Assembly: GCA_013178275.1 (NCBI GenBank)
Contig: JABLWZ010000008.1
Location: 124,001-188,000, forward strand
Reading direction: 5' to 3'
DNA: 64,000 bases
DNA from: Bacillota bacterium
GTDB taxonomy: Bacteria; Bacillota; Ch66; Ch109
Shown: positions 8,301 through 17,071 of the stretch, in pieces
Layout: the number at the start of each line of letters is the position of its first letter
How positions within the stretch are numbered: position 1 is the stretch's first letter
Translations under genes and position numbers: made by a program
Notes under the pieces: generated by a model
What the model saw: only the letters and a program-made list of their open reading frames with translations
What the model was told of the DNA's origin: nothing
The model's database searches: none

Positions 8301-9541
8301 GAAACCGACACCGCCTCCGATTCACGGACAATGATTTCCCTCCGGCAGGTCAGCCCGGCCACCCCCATGGCCATCGCGATGCGGTGGTCGCCGAAAGACT
8401 CCACGGTCCCTCCCGCGAAGCCCCGCCCGCCCCGGATGATAAACCCGTCGGGGGTCTCGGTGATGTCCACCCCCAGGGCCGCCAGGTTGGCGCAGACCGC
8501 CTTGATGCGGTCGGTCTCCTTCACCCTCAGCTCCGCGGCCCCTTTCACCCTCGACTCCCCTTCCGCGACCGCCATCGCCACCGCCAGTACCGGCAGCTCG
8601 TCGATCAGGGAGGGGATGATGTCCGCTTCCAGGGTGATCCCCCGGAGCGGCGCGCTGGTGACCAGCAGGTCGCCGACCGGCTCCCCGCCCTCTTCCTTCT
8701 GGTTCAGAACCTGGATATCGGCCCCCATTCCCCGCAGCGCCGTCACTATCCCCGCCCGCGTGGGGTTGACCCCCACCCCCGGGAGCAGCACCTCGGAGCC
8801 GGGGACCAACGAGGCGGCCACCAGGAAGAAGGCGGCGGAGGAGATGTCCCCGGGAACCGTGATCTCCATGGGCTGAAGCTTTTCCACCGGCCGTATCCTA
8901 ATCCGCTCGCCGTCCTGGGAGAGCCCCGCTCCCATCGCCCGCAGCATCCGTTCGGTGTGGTCGCGGGTGGCCTTCGGCTCTATGACATCTATCCCGCCCT
9001 CCGAGTAAAGCCCCGCCAGCAGCAGAGCCGACTTCACCTGGGCGCTGGCCACCGGCATGGTGTACTCGATGCTCTTCAGCCCGCCGCCCCGTACCACCAG
9101 GGGGGCGTAGTTGCCGTCGCCCCGGGCGTCGATCCCCGCCCCCATCAACCGCAGGGGGTTGATCACCCGGGCCATCGGCCGCCGCCGCAGGGAACCGTCT
9201 CCGGTCAGGATGCTCAAAAACCCCTGCCCCGCCAGCAGCCCGGAGAGCAGCCGGATGGTGGTGCCCGAGTTGCCGCAGTTTAAGACGTCTACCGGCTCCT
9301 GGAGCCCGAAGAGCCCCCGTCCCTTGATCTCTATCACCTCGCCGCGGTCCTCGATCTGGACCCCCATCCCCCGCATGCAGTCCATGGAGGAGTGGACGTC
9401 GTCGGCCCGCAGGAGGTTCTCGACCCGGGTCCGGCCTTCCGCCAGCGCCCCGAAGATAACCGAGCGGTGGGAGATCGACTTGTCGGACGGGACCCGCACC
9501 GTCCCCTTGAGCGGCCCTCGGGCCGATATCACTGTCTGCAT
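8255..9541 (-). CDS. aroA: 3-phosphoshikimate 1-carboxyvinyltransferase (EPSP synthase)
   Basis: A 428-residue enzyme of the shikimate pathway. It joins phosphoenolpyruvate to shikimate-3-phosphate in aromatic amino acid synthesis. Recognisable blocks are the N-terminal PSDKSISHRSVI, LNCGNSGTTIRLLSG (PEP-binding), LTGDGSLRRRPM, the DELPVLAVA active-site segment with Asp-Glu, RVKETDRI, and the C-terminal FGDHRIAMAMGVAG. Length and ends fit the family. It stands alone rather than within an aro operon. Confidence 0.97.
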   Translation of the reverse strand: MQTVISARGPLKGTVRVPSDKSISHRSVIFGALAEGRTRVENLLRADDVHSSMDCMRGMGVQIEDRGEVIEIKGRGLFGLQEPVDVLNCGNSGTTIRLLSGLLAGQGFLSILTGDGSLRRRPMARVINPLRLMGAGIDARGDGNYAPLVVRGGGLKSIEYTMPVASAQVKSALLLAGLYSEGGIDVIEPKATRDHTERMLRAMGAGLSQDGERIRIRPVEKLQPMEITVPGDISSAAFFLVAASLVPGSEVLLPGVGVNPTRAGIVTALRGMGADIQVLNQKEEGGEPVGDLLVTSAPLRGITLEADIIPSLIDELPVLAVAMAVAEGESRVKGAAELRVKETDRIKAVCANLAALGVDITETPDGFIIRGGRGFAGGTVESFGDHRIAMAMGVAGLTCRREIIVRESEAVSVSYPGFWKDLDSAASV

Positions 9542-9581
9542 CGTTATATACCTCGCTATCGGTTAAGTAATAATAGTTAGG

Positions 9582-9609
9582 ATAACACAAAAGGGGGGAA
9601 TTTCCAAAG
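9582..9609 (+). repeat. Dispersed 28-bp repeat, copy 1
   Basis: ATAACACAAAAGGGGGGAAT followed by TTCCAAAG. Close relatives occur at 11299-11320 (AAAAGGGGGAATTTCCAAAG) and 17125-17146 (AATAACACAAAAGAGGGGAATT). All three lie between genes around the 9.5-17.2 kb accessory region. Confidence 0.55.
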
Positions 9610-9770
9610 TCCCCCGGGATGGTTTACGGCGACATTTGATCCCGAAAAAAGCCGAAAAAACTTCGCCCCCAATCAACCCTATGATTGAGGGGGGATAACA
9701 ATTGGCTGGAAATTAATTTTAGAAATGGCACAAATTTCTATTCAAGCTAATATTATACAGCCTAGGGAGT

Positions 9771-9803
9771 TTTACACAAAAAGTAGTTTTACTCTTGTGT
9801 AAA
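9771..9803. promoter_or_regulatory. Inverted repeat upstream of the flavin oxidoreductase gene
   Basis: TTTACACAA and TTGTGTAAA form a 9-bp inverted repeat separated by 15 bp. It ends 28 bp before the ATG at 9832. The position fits a regulator binding site or leader hairpin for that gene. No partner regulator can be named. Confidence 0.4.
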
Positions 9804-9831
9804 GACAATATTAAAGTTAGAGGGTGATTCA

Positions 9832-11205
9832 ATGCGGTGTAAAACAAAATTAACCGGAACGGTAATACACCCGTATGATCTGGAGTACTGGCAGGCTCGT
9901 AAGAACTGGAACCCGTTCACCAACGCATTTCCCCTCGTATTTGTTTTTGCGCAGCAAAACGAAGATGTGGCAAATGCAGTCAAATGGGCTCGTGAGAATG
10001 GTGTACCCATTCGGATGCGAAGCGGGAGGCATGCTCTGGCAAAAGATTTTTCTCAGACCAACGGTGGAATTGTTATAGATACCAGCCAAATGACGATGGT
10101 CGTGTTAGATAAACAGCTTGGAATCGCCACTGTTCAAGCTGGAATACGTGTAGGTGTCCTTGTGAGAATGCTTGCGCAGGAAGGCATCCTTGCTCCTTTT
10201 GGGGACAGTTCCACTGTTGGTATAGGTGGGATAAGTACCGGCGGAGGAATTACTGCTATCCAGCGAACGGTCGGAGTGATTTCCGACAATATTCTGGCTG
10301 CTACAATGGTTGATGCCAATGGTAATATTTTAAATGTCAGCGAAAATGAAAATCCGGACCTATTTTGGGCCATTCGCGGAGGTGGAGGAGGTAATTTCGG
10401 AATCATAACCTCCTACACATTTAGAGTTCGCCCTGCTCCTCCTGGTGTTGGTATATTTCAGATAATCTGGCCGTGGGAGCAGTTGGATGAAGTTATTGAT
10501 ACCTGGCAAAGATGGGCTCCATCCGTTGATGAAAGACTGGGTACGATATTGGAGGCATTTTCGAGAAGGAATGGCTTGCTCCGTTCGCAGGGAATATTCC
10601 TTGGTCCCAAAGCAGAACTGGAGGATTTGATAGCACCCTTGCTCGAGGCCGGAACTCCTTCAACGGTTCTTGTTGATGAGGTTACATTACTGGAGGCAAT
10701 AGACTTTTGGGCTCCAAATGAACCGCTTTTCGATGATCAGAATACTACGTGGTCATCAGCCTGGGCGGAGCGTCTCCTGCCCGAAAAAGGAATTAAAGCA
10801 ATCCATAGCTTCCTGGAAAGGGCGACCGGAAGCGAATCTAATTTCTTTTTCCTGAACTCCGGAGGCGCAATGAACCGGGTGCCTCCCGAGGATACTGCCT
10901 TTTTTTGGCGCAATACCAAATATTATTTGGAATGGGACGCCTCATGGAGAGGTACAGCTCAAACACTAAAGAATATTATACTTGTTGAACAGACCAGGAA
11001 ACAGCTGCAGCCCTATATAACCGGATCATATGTTAATGTACCTGATTTAAACATAAAAAATTATGGTCAGGAATACTATGGTCGCAATTTTGCCCGGCTC
11101 CGGAAAGTAAAAGCACAATATGACCCGGAAAATGTGTTCAACTTCGTACAGAGTATTCCTCCGGCTCCTGAGTGTGATCAACACCACAACAATTGGCAGG
11201 TATAA
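9832..11205 (+). CDS. FAD-linked oxidoreductase with berberine-bridge-enzyme C terminus
   Basis: A 457-residue protein with an FAD_binding_4 (PCMH) domain at residues ~35-200 and a BBE domain at the C terminus (DLNIKNYGQEYYGRNFARL, then KAQYDPENVFNF). The His of RMRSGRHA is the usual covalent FAD attachment site. The second attachment Cys of the bicovalent family (C-P-T-V-G) is replaced here by Ser in GDSSTVGIGG, so single covalent linkage is expected. Family members oxidise sugars, alcohols or alkaloid-like substrates with O2. The gene is clearly AT-richer than its neighbours and is bracketed by dispersed repeats, which suggests acquisition. GAGGGTGATTCA precedes the ATG. Confidence 0.85.
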   Translation: MRCKTKLTGTVIHPYDLEYWQARKNWNPFTNAFPLVFVFAQQNEDVANAVKWARENGVPIRMRSGRHALAKDFSQTNGGIVIDTSQMTMVVLDKQLGIATVQAGIRVGVLVRMLAQEGILAPFGDSSTVGIGGISTGGGITAIQRTVGVISDNILAATMVDANGNILNVSENENPDLFWAIRGGGGGNFGIITSYTFRVRPAPPGVGIFQIIWPWEQLDEVIDTWQRWAPSVDERLGTILEAFSRRNGLLRSQGIFLGPKAELEDLIAPLLEAGTPSTVLVDEVTLLEAIDFWAPNEPLFDDQNTTWSSAWAERLLPEKGIKAIHSFLERATGSESNFFFLNSGGAMNRVPPEDTAFFWRNTKYYLEWDASWRGTAQTLKNIILVEQTRKQLQPYITGSYVNVPDLNIKNYGQEYYGRNFARLRKVKAQYDPENVFNFVQSIPPAPECDQHHNNWQV

Positions 11206-11245
11206 TGATTATAGTTCAAAGGGATCATGGCATAGGGTTCCAAAA

Positions 11246-11320
11246 CAAAGCACTACGCGCGCGTATGTAGTGCTTTATTTTTTTCTTAAAGCGCTACGGT
11301 AAAAGGGGGAATTTCCAAAG
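11246..11320 (+). repeat. Terminator-bearing repeat, left copy
   Basis: Positions 11248-11284 form an intrinsic terminator: AAGCACTAC pairs with GTAGTGCTT and is followed by a T-rich tract, ending the flavin oxidoreductase transcript. The 52 bases from 11246 to 11297 match 17072-17123 at 45 positions by my count. The homology continues into the GGGGGAATT repeat on the right. The pair frames a 5.8-kb AT-rich segment. Confidence 0.7.
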
Positions 11321-12012
11321 CACCCGGATAGACTTTTCCGGTGGGGGAGAGAGGCCCAGTAATGACCCGCCCGCCTCCGCCAATTCTATATTTGTTTATT
11401 GTCTATACTTTAGTAAATCCTAGACACTTTAGACACAAAACGCAGTTTCTGCAAAAAACCCGGCTTCGAAGGATCTCCAGCCTTAGTGCTAATCAGCTTC
11501 TTTTACTTTATCGTGTTTTCAAAAGGTATGATTGGAACCGTAAAAAGCCTCTTTTTAGGCATTTAGCGCGGACTAAACGCGAACTATATAAACCGGGCTC
11601 CTCGGGCTTCGCTTCAGCCGTCGTGTTTCCGGGGATCGTATGGCCAACACCCATGGATCTGGCCTCCGAAATAAAATGGCCGCCAGAATTGACGACCTTA
11701 CCCGATATCATTATAAACTAAAAGTACCCCCTATTCCTGCCATGTTTCTGCCAAGTTATAAGTTCCTTTACATCTTATTACCGGGAAGACTGGATGAACA
11801 CCAACCTTACGCGGGACTTGACACGGGGACCCCGATCCCCCCTGGCCCCCGGTGTCAATCCCGAAGATAACTGTCCCCGGTGTCACCCGATGCGCCGCAA
11901 GGCTCGGTGAGGTTGACAGAAAGATCCGTCCCCAGTGTCAATTCCGTCCCCAGTGTCAATTCTTGAGTGGGCCAACTGTCCCCCTGCTTCCCCGCGCTTT
12001 TTCAGTGCGTTT
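11321..12012. other. Gene-poor stretch with short GTCCCC-GTGTCAAT repeats
   Basis: I see no convincing gene here. An open frame at 11341-11721 has no ribosome binding site and low-complexity content. From about 11820 to 11962 the motif CCCC(A/C/G)GTGTCAAT recurs four or more times in slightly varied form (for example GTCCCCAGTGTCAATTC twice, 17-18 bp apart), a short interspersed repeat. The segment 11669-11767 is half of a diverged repeat pair described separately. Confidence 0.5.
11669..11767 (+). repeat. Diverged ~100-bp direct repeat, left copy
   Basis: It starts AAATAAAATGGCCGCC and ends CTGCCATGTTTCTGCCAAG then TTATAAGTTCCT. It resembles 12609-12712, which has the same ends (AAATAAAATAGCCGCC and CTGCCATGTTTCTGCCATT then TTATAAGCTCCT). 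The two copies flank the XRE regulator gene. Confidence 0.5.
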
Positions 12013-12276
12013 TTATCGCTTTTCCCCAAACAATTCTTCAAGAGAAATATCCAATGCTTTCGCAATAGCAACGATCTCATAATCTTGAACAAGTCGGTTT
12101 TGTCCTTCAAGGCGAGAAAGACTCGTCGCGCTAATGTCCAAGCCCACGGTTTGTAATTTCGCAAGGAAATCCTTCTGCTTTATTTGCATTGCCTTCCGAA
12201 GGGCAACAACCTTGGCTCCGATCATGTTCTTGTTGCCGGGCGGATTTTTTCGTGGCTTCATACCTTCGCACCTCAC
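12013..12276 (-). CDS. XRE-family helix-turn-helix regulator
   Basis: An 87-residue protein whose residues ~18-80 form a Cro/cI-type helix-turn-helix domain: IGAKVVALRKAMQIKQKDF, then ISATSLSRLEGQNR, then VAIAKALDISLEELF. Such small XRE proteins are usually autoregulated repressors of mobile or accessory regions. A start at ATG 12261 or 12222 is also possible, since the first residues are not part of the domain. The gene stands alone, with AT-rich possible operator sequence upstream (12319-12356). Confidence 0.82.
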   Translation of the reverse strand: MRCEGMKPRKNPPGNKNMIGAKVVALRKAMQIKQKDFLAKLQTVGLDISATSLSRLEGQNRLVQDYEIVAIAKALDISLEELFGEKR

Positions 12277-12718
12277 TGTTCTTCCATAAATTTTATGTGA
12301 GGGCTCGGTAGTTATAATGCGATTTTCGCAGTATAATAAAAATAATTCGATATTCGCATTAAAAATTTAAGGTATCCCACTCACGCATGATGAGATATTT
12401 ATGGCGCAGAACCGCAAGGTTGACGCATTGGTAGTCAAGATACAAAAGGAAAAAGAACGACATAGGAATAACCGGCAAAAACGTTAAGGTAACCGAAGTT
12501 TCTGTCAAGTTTTTTCAAGTCTTGAGATAAGTGTATATGCCCCAAAATCAGAATCGGATACGAGGGACCGGTTGGAAAAGCATCTCAAAATAGGTGTATA
12601 TACCCTAAAAATAAAATAGCCGCCCTTCAGAAATGGACAGCATTGCCTTGTATCGTTGTAAGAAAAAAGCAGCCCCGGTTACTGCCATGTTTCTGCCATT
12701 TTATAAGCTCCTGCCCGG
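12277..12718. other. Intergenic stretch with possible XRE operator and repeat copy
   Basis: No gene seen. GCGATTTTCGC at 12319-12329 is a near-perfect palindrome overlapping a TATAAT-like promoter for the minus-strand XRE gene. A related ATTCGATATTCGCATT lies at 12345-12360. Further on, AGTGTATATGCCCCAAAAT and GGTGTATATACCCTAAAAAT form an imperfect direct repeat (about 12530-12610). Confidence 0.4.
12609..12712 (+). repeat. Diverged ~100-bp direct repeat, right copy
   Basis: Partner of 11669-11767, in the same orientation. The ends are most conserved and the centre has diverged. The pair brackets the XRE gene. Confidence 0.5.
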
Positions 12719-13084
12719 TCAAGCCCCCGGAATCCACTGCTTACCACAGTTCAGGCAGGTGATAACCACTTGGCTGCTGTCGATCAATCCGCCCAGCAGC
12801 CCGACGGCCCCGAACAGCAAACCCCCGGCCGCGGCATTGATAAAACTGAACCCCTTGTCTCCCGCGTGGAGGGAAGTGGAGCCGCACCTTGAACACCTGA
12901 TCGGGGGCGGCACGTCAGCGTCTACCAAGGCCATCAGCTTTCTCCGGGCCTTCGCCGCCTGCTGCTTCGACCGCTCCTTCGACCGCTCCTCCATCAGTTC
13001 CTTCTTAATTTTTTGGTTTTCGGCGATCCGCCGCCAGACGGCTTTTTTCCGCTCTTCTATTTCTTCAGGGGTAAGTTTCGCCAT
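12719..13084 (-). CDS. Zinc-ribbon protein with glycine-rich hydrophobic loop
   Basis: A 121-residue protein. Residues 1-50 are strongly charged helix (EEIEERKKAVWRRIAENQK). The rest holds a treble of conserved features: CSRCGS, then a Gly-rich hydrophobic stretch (AAAGGLLFGAVGLLGGLI), then CLNCGKQW. The two CxxC pairs can bind one zinc. Similar zinc-ribbon plus Gly-rich cassettes occur in phage and accessory genes of Firmicutes. Function is unknown. Transcription is toward the XRE gene. Confidence 0.7.
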   Translation of the reverse strand: MAKLTPEEIEERKKAVWRRIAENQKIKKELMEERSKERSKQQAAKARRKLMALVDADVPPPIRCSRCGSTSLHAGDKGFSFINAAAGGLLFGAVGLLGGLIDSSQVVITCLNCGKQWIPGA

Positions 13085-13193
13085 GATGCTTTACCACCTC
13101 TGGGGCCGCGCTTTCCTGGGCCGGGGATACCCAGATCATTCCAGAATAGGGACCGCTCACAGATGTATTATAGCAAAATAGGTGCGAAAAGAG

Positions 13194-13700
13194 TCAGTCC
13201 ACTCTTCTATATTTTAGCTCAAGCATCAAACCCCTTTCCCAAAGCACCTGCTTTTCAAAATCGTTGCCTTCCAGGTAAAGTCTTGATGGGAAAAAGGCAT
13301 TATTTATAAAATTTATTACTTTCGAGTCGGTCGGATATTCAACCAGGGCAACTTTTTTTATATCTTTGCCATACGGAAATTCATCAAAACTATCGACAAT
13401 ATAGCGATGACCTTCAAAAACAAGAGTCCCATCATCATATGGAATCGCTTTAGGAGAAAGTGTTATATCGGCGATTCGCCATGCAAAGAATGCTGTTAAA
13501 ACTATTATATAAGCGCCGGTAACGGCAGCTATGGCTTTGTATGCAGCTGTCTTTGATTTTCTCAACTGGATGAAAGAGAATAAAAATATGCCTAAAACAG
13601 CAATAGTAAAAATACCGGCAAATAAAAATAAAATTAATAATAACGGCATTGCGATGTCCTCCGCAAATGTGGATAATACTGCTGTTTGGTCTGGATACAT
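13194..13700 (-). CDS. Unknown protein with two transmembrane helices
   Basis: A 168-residue protein with hydrophobic helices at about residues 18-42 and 55-75, then an ~90-residue soluble C-terminal domain (DDGTLVFEGHRYIVDSFDEF, then ALVEYPTDSKVINFINNAF). I do not recognise the family. It lies in the AT-rich island. GC content is well below that of the core genes. Confidence 0.6.
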   Translation of the reverse strand: MYPDQTAVLSTFAEDIAMPLLLILFLFAGIFTIAVLGIFLFSFIQLRKSKTAAYKAIAAVTGAYIIVLTAFFAWRIADITLSPKAIPYDDGTLVFEGHRYIVDSFDEFPYGKDIKKVALVEYPTDSKVINFINNAFFPSRLYLEGNDFEKQVLWERGLMLELKYRRVD

Positions 13701-13830
13701 TGATGGGGGCTTTTCTCAGGGTCTGGAACACTCTTGACAGTTGTTCTACGGTTTCTTGTCGACAGATTCTCTTTTAATATTAAAATTCTGATTTGACGCC
13801 AAAGGTGTCAACCTAAAATCTTCCGAGTTT

Positions 13831-15198
13831 TTATCCATATCGCTTAGGAATTATCTCGAAGATATCTCCGTTTTTACAACACTCGACATCTATCCATTCC
13901 TGCATTTCTTCAAGCCTTTGTTTGCATTTTTTAATCAATTTCCTCGGTGGTTTCATAACAATCCGGTCATTGTTCACCTCAAGTCTTGTTCTATTAAACA
14001 ATGACTTAAGCTGTTTTTTGTTGTAAGGCACCTTATCGATCTGTTGAGTACTAAACACCTTGTATGGCTCAATCGAGTCTGAAACGGCAAGGATAAAAAG
14101 CAGGGGATTTCGAAAGAAGTTGATTTTCTCGTACTCTTGGCCAATCAATTTTGACATTCCCATTTTCCGATATACTTCACTATAGCTCGTATCGACCTTA
14201 GCGCTCCAAATGTTATGATTTATAATACAGTCAGCAATATAGGCAAAAACAGGCAACTGATCAAAGGTAAAATGCACGTGCATATCGTAATCATTTGGGT
14301 TTTCAAAATCACTAATGTCGGTGTTTGGGTTGTCCCTAAATGCTTTCACGTAAGCTTTGGCGTAATTCCTTATTATTCTATCGAAAAACAAACATCCTCC
14401 TGCAATACCGTGGTCGATACAACTGCTTTTTTCTTCAAGTTCAGCGAATGGTAGTAATCGATATGCAAAATACCGACTAATCTCGTTACTTTTTCTTATT
14501 GGAAAACAAATAGGGCGGTCTGAGTTTATCATAAACAGGCGCTTCGGCGCCTTCCGATAATATTCTTCTATAGCAAATATTGCACGGCTTTCCTCACCAC
14601 AGAGCTGTATTGCGGAGCTTTGTTCTACTCGTTGTCGGCTATAACTAAATCTTCTTTTTGACTTCCAAATAGATTGCTGCAACCTTATTGCTGCACGAAA
14701 TTTAGCCATTCCAAGCCAACATGGAGCCTTTGACACTAAGCGTTCAAAATTAGCATTGATCAATGCGGAACAAACATCACTTGCCAGCCCTTGCGCCAAT
14801 GTATTGTTGTTCTCGAAAGTATATCCGCAATCGTGGTAGAGGCATGTCAATGTCCATATATACGAAAAATCATAGCTGGATTCTCGCTTCGAATCGGTAA
14901 ACAAATGAGTAAAGGCACCGTTAAAAAGATTTTTTGCAATAAGTGCCCCCAAGAAAAACGCCGAAATCGAATGAGCAGCACGTGCGTCTGATAGCTGGGG
15001 ACGCATCCAGTCACTGTTTGCATTAGCCATTGGAGCCAAAAGTTTTTTTGATGCAAACATGAAGGTATTTTCGATGAACAATGTCGGATTTTTAAAAAAA
15101 TTATCCACACTGTTGTTGCGATGGATGCCATAATAATCCCAAGAGTCGGGATATCGGTTTACAAGATGTTCCAGTTGATTTTGATATGTCATAGGCAC
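13831..15198 (-). CDS. Divergent HD-domain protein
   Basis: A 455-residue protein not obviously of a named family. The spacing and context of its His/Asp residues look like an HD phosphohydrolase domain: H76 (RAAHSISAFFLG), H122-D123 (CLYHDCGYTF), D262-H263-G264 (CIDHGIAGGCLFFD), H328 (CIINHNIW) and D374 (LAVSDSIEPYKV). This is the H...HD...H...H...D order used by HD-type metal-dependent phosphohydrolases that act on nucleotides or cyclic nucleotides. A ~140-residue insertion separates the HD pair from the DHG motif. It is AT-rich and lies in an island with other unknown genes, so a defence-type role is possible but unproven. Confidence 0.6.
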   Translation of the reverse strand: MPMTYQNQLEHLVNRYPDSWDYYGIHRNNSVDNFFKNPTLFIENTFMFASKKLLAPMANANSDWMRPQLSDARAAHSISAFFLGALIAKNLFNGAFTHLFTDSKRESSYDFSYIWTLTCLYHDCGYTFENNNTLAQGLASDVCSALINANFERLVSKAPCWLGMAKFRAAIRLQQSIWKSKRRFSYSRQRVEQSSAIQLCGEESRAIFAIEEYYRKAPKRLFMINSDRPICFPIRKSNEISRYFAYRLLPFAELEEKSSCIDHGIAGGCLFFDRIIRNYAKAYVKAFRDNPNTDISDFENPNDYDMHVHFTFDQLPVFAYIADCIINHNIWSAKVDTSYSEVYRKMGMSKLIGQEYEKINFFRNPLLFILAVSDSIEPYKVFSTQQIDKVPYNKKQLKSLFNRTRLEVNNDRIVMKPPRKLIKKCKQRLEEMQEWIDVECCKNGDIFEIIPKRYG

Positions 15199-15298
15199 CT
15201 CTTGCTTATGTATTATGGATTATGCGTACCTTTTAAGATAAAAACGCATCTGTTTTAAAGGGCTCACTAATCTCTAATACCGAACAAGTTTACGCCTT

Positions 15299-15784
15299 TC
15301 AAATGCAGCACTTATCTTTTTGCCAAACTGAGTTTATATTACAATCCCATTTCCTGGTTTTAGCAGCAGGTGCCTTTATTTCTTCACAAAATGCAATGAA
15401 TCGTTCAACATCATTATTTGATAAATTAAGTGGCCATCGTTTAATAATAAGCCATCCCTCATTTGAATCGTCTATTGTACACCAAGAACCTTGCCAATTA
15501 TCAGAAAAAGTAGATTTCCAACCCTCTGGCAATCTCCCTTTAAAACCCATATCTAAGCGTAATTCCTTGTGGTAATTCTTTAAAGCAGCCGGGCGATAAT
15601 TACCTATCAAAAATGTAAGTCTTTTATCGCCCAACCTAACTCCACAACGATAGGGCAATACCTCCTTCAGCCATTCATAGACTTTTCTTGCTAAAACCAT
15701 GGTCTCTCTATCATGAAATAAACTATATAACGCGTTTTCTTCATTGATTAAGTCTGATGTCTCCCTCCATAACACTCTTATCAA
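15299..15784 (-). CDS. Unknown 161-residue protein
   Basis: No family recognised. The protein is soluble and Trp/Lys-rich (WLKEVLPYRCGVRLGDKRL, then WCTIDDSNEGWLIIKRWPLN) and ends in Cys-containing DKCCI. The gene begins at ATG 15784 and is followed about 100 bp later by the HD-domain gene in the same direction. It is AT-rich like the rest of the island. Confidence 0.55.
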   Translation of the reverse strand: MIRVLWRETSDLINEENALYSLFHDRETMVLARKVYEWLKEVLPYRCGVRLGDKRLTFLIGNYRPAALKNYHKELRLDMGFKGRLPEGWKSTFSDNWQGSWCTIDDSNEGWLIIKRWPLNLSNNDVERFIAFCEEIKAPAAKTRKWDCNINSVWQKDKCCI

Positions 15785-16107
15785 TTCCCCCTACCATCAA
15801 GGTTTTGCATGATTTCGCCATGTTGTTGAATAGAGGATCTGTATATTATGACATTAAAACAACTAAAATCGCCCTGGGGTTCATTCAATATGGATAATGT
15901 AATGCTTCCGTATGAAATTTAGCTACTTCGAGCAATGTCCACTTATTGGCCCGGCATTTACGGCACGCCAACTTTAAAGGCGAGTCAAATCCTTATCTTC
16001 GATTTGACAGAGACGGGTCATGCCTGACTTAAGGCTGGCGGTATGACACCTTGGCGCTAGATTCCGAGTATCGCTCCACTGTATGAAGGTTTTATTGGCT
16101 GAAGTTG
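15785..16107. other. Gene-free stretch with a perfect 8-bp hairpin
   Basis: No coding frame is supported. GTCAAATC (15984-15991) pairs with GATTTGAC (16001-16008). Nearby GGGTCAT and ATGACACC could also pair. The region is more GC-rich than the flanking island genes and may hold a structured RNA, but nothing known was recognised. Confidence 0.3.
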
Positions 16108-16758
16108 CTATTCCCCTTTATTTAATGTGTTTAACCTATTTTGAAGAATCTCAAGTCGAGTTGGAGCGCGATATATATATTCCAAAATCGCTTCAGTAAA
16201 ATCTGTTAATATTTGAATGTCAAATTCAACAATCTCACCCAAATCGGCATGAGCACCAATATTACGCAATTGGCGTATTCCATGAGCCATTTCAACTAAT
16301 CTACCCGGAATAACATCTTGCTCACACAAGTAGTCTAATTTTTCAAATAAATTATTACCTCTTGCATTTTTATCTTTACATATAATTTCTAAAGTTCTTC
16401 CTATTAAAACTGCAAAAGCATTATGTTCAATATGCCTAACTTTCAATGCCGCTTCATATGATTTTGATATATTCTCGGGTAAGCCTCTTAAATTAACCTG
16501 AGCATAGGGATATAAAGTTTTTTCATGGATTGGCCATCTATCTATATCCATTTCAAAAGAGCTTCGAAACTTTTCATCCAAAATCGGTTTATCACAATTT
16601 GGGCAAACAAATAGTGACCAAAGGAAGTTATCCTCATCAGTGTAAGGCGGATCACCATAAATAATTTGATGCTCATATGAAGTAGCTACAATCATTGGTG
16701 CCCTGTTTCCGCAGTGAGGGCATAGTTTCAATATTTCTTTATTATTATTTTTCTTCAT
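16108..16758 (-). CDS. DUF4145-type protein with N-terminal zinc ribbon
   Basis: A 216-residue protein. The N terminus carries CPHCGNRAP and CPNCDKPIL, a two-CxxC zinc ribbon. It is followed by the helical DUF4145 region (ALKVRHIEHNAFAVLIGRTL, then LRNIGAHADLGEIVEFDIQ), whose Arg-Asn-x-Gly-Ala-His motif is characteristic. DUF4145 occurs in restriction-modification and other accessory loci, with no defined activity. I start it at ATG 16758, after AGGAATGATGTT. An upstream ATG at 16851 would add 31 residues that look non-coding. Confidence 0.75.
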   Translation of the reverse strand: MKKNNNKEILKLCPHCGNRAPMIVATSYEHQIIYGDPPYTDEDNFLWSLFVCPNCDKPILDEKFRSSFEMDIDRWPIHEKTLYPYAQVNLRGLPENISKSYEAALKVRHIEHNAFAVLIGRTLEIICKDKNARGNNLFEKLDYLCEQDVIPGRLVEMAHGIRQLRNIGAHADLGEIVEFDIQILTDFTEAILEYIYRAPTRLEILQNRLNTLNKGE

Positions 16759-16858
16759 AACATCATTCCTATAAAGAAAATTCCAGATAACTACTGAACA
16801 AAGAAAGTTGTTTCTTTTATTAGCAGTAATGCTTAATATCTTTCTACACATAATTGAG

Positions 16859-17071
16859 TATTCCTTTAGTTTTGTCTAAAAATGGTAGACTGAAATGTTA
16901 GTTACATAGTATGGGCTATCTGGTCGGCAGGCAGGGTGAAAGGTTCAGATGGCAGCCTGAACCCCGGGGGAATCACTGTGGCTGGGTTATATGTAGATGA
17001 GAGCCTTTAGCTCTTAACCTCACCGTATAACTGCGGTAAGGTTTAGATAATCATAGTGTATTGAAATAAAC
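16859..17071. other. Hairpin-rich intergenic stretch
   Basis: GGTTCAG (16942-16948) pairs with CTGAACC (16957-16963). GAGAGC/GCTCTT and ACCG/CGGT follow before 17045. The stretch could be a structured RNA or an old recombination site next to the right-hand repeat. No known RNA family was recognised. Confidence 0.3.

Noticed and set aside
9721-9745. TGGCAC near 9726, considered as a sigma-54 promoter for the flavin oxidoreductase gene
   Set aside because: The -12 GC element is missing at the correct spacing.
11341-11721. A 126-residue open frame
   Set aside because: No ribosome binding site and low-complexity content. It overlaps repeat sequence.
11820-11962. Short GTCCCC-GTGTCAAT repeats, considered as a CRISPR array
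   Set aside because: Repeats are short, imperfect and unevenly spaced with no unique spacers, so it is an interspersed repeat only.
16920-17045. Hairpin-rich stretch, considered as a known riboswitch or tmRNA end
   Set aside because: No conserved blocks of the riboswitch families I know were found.
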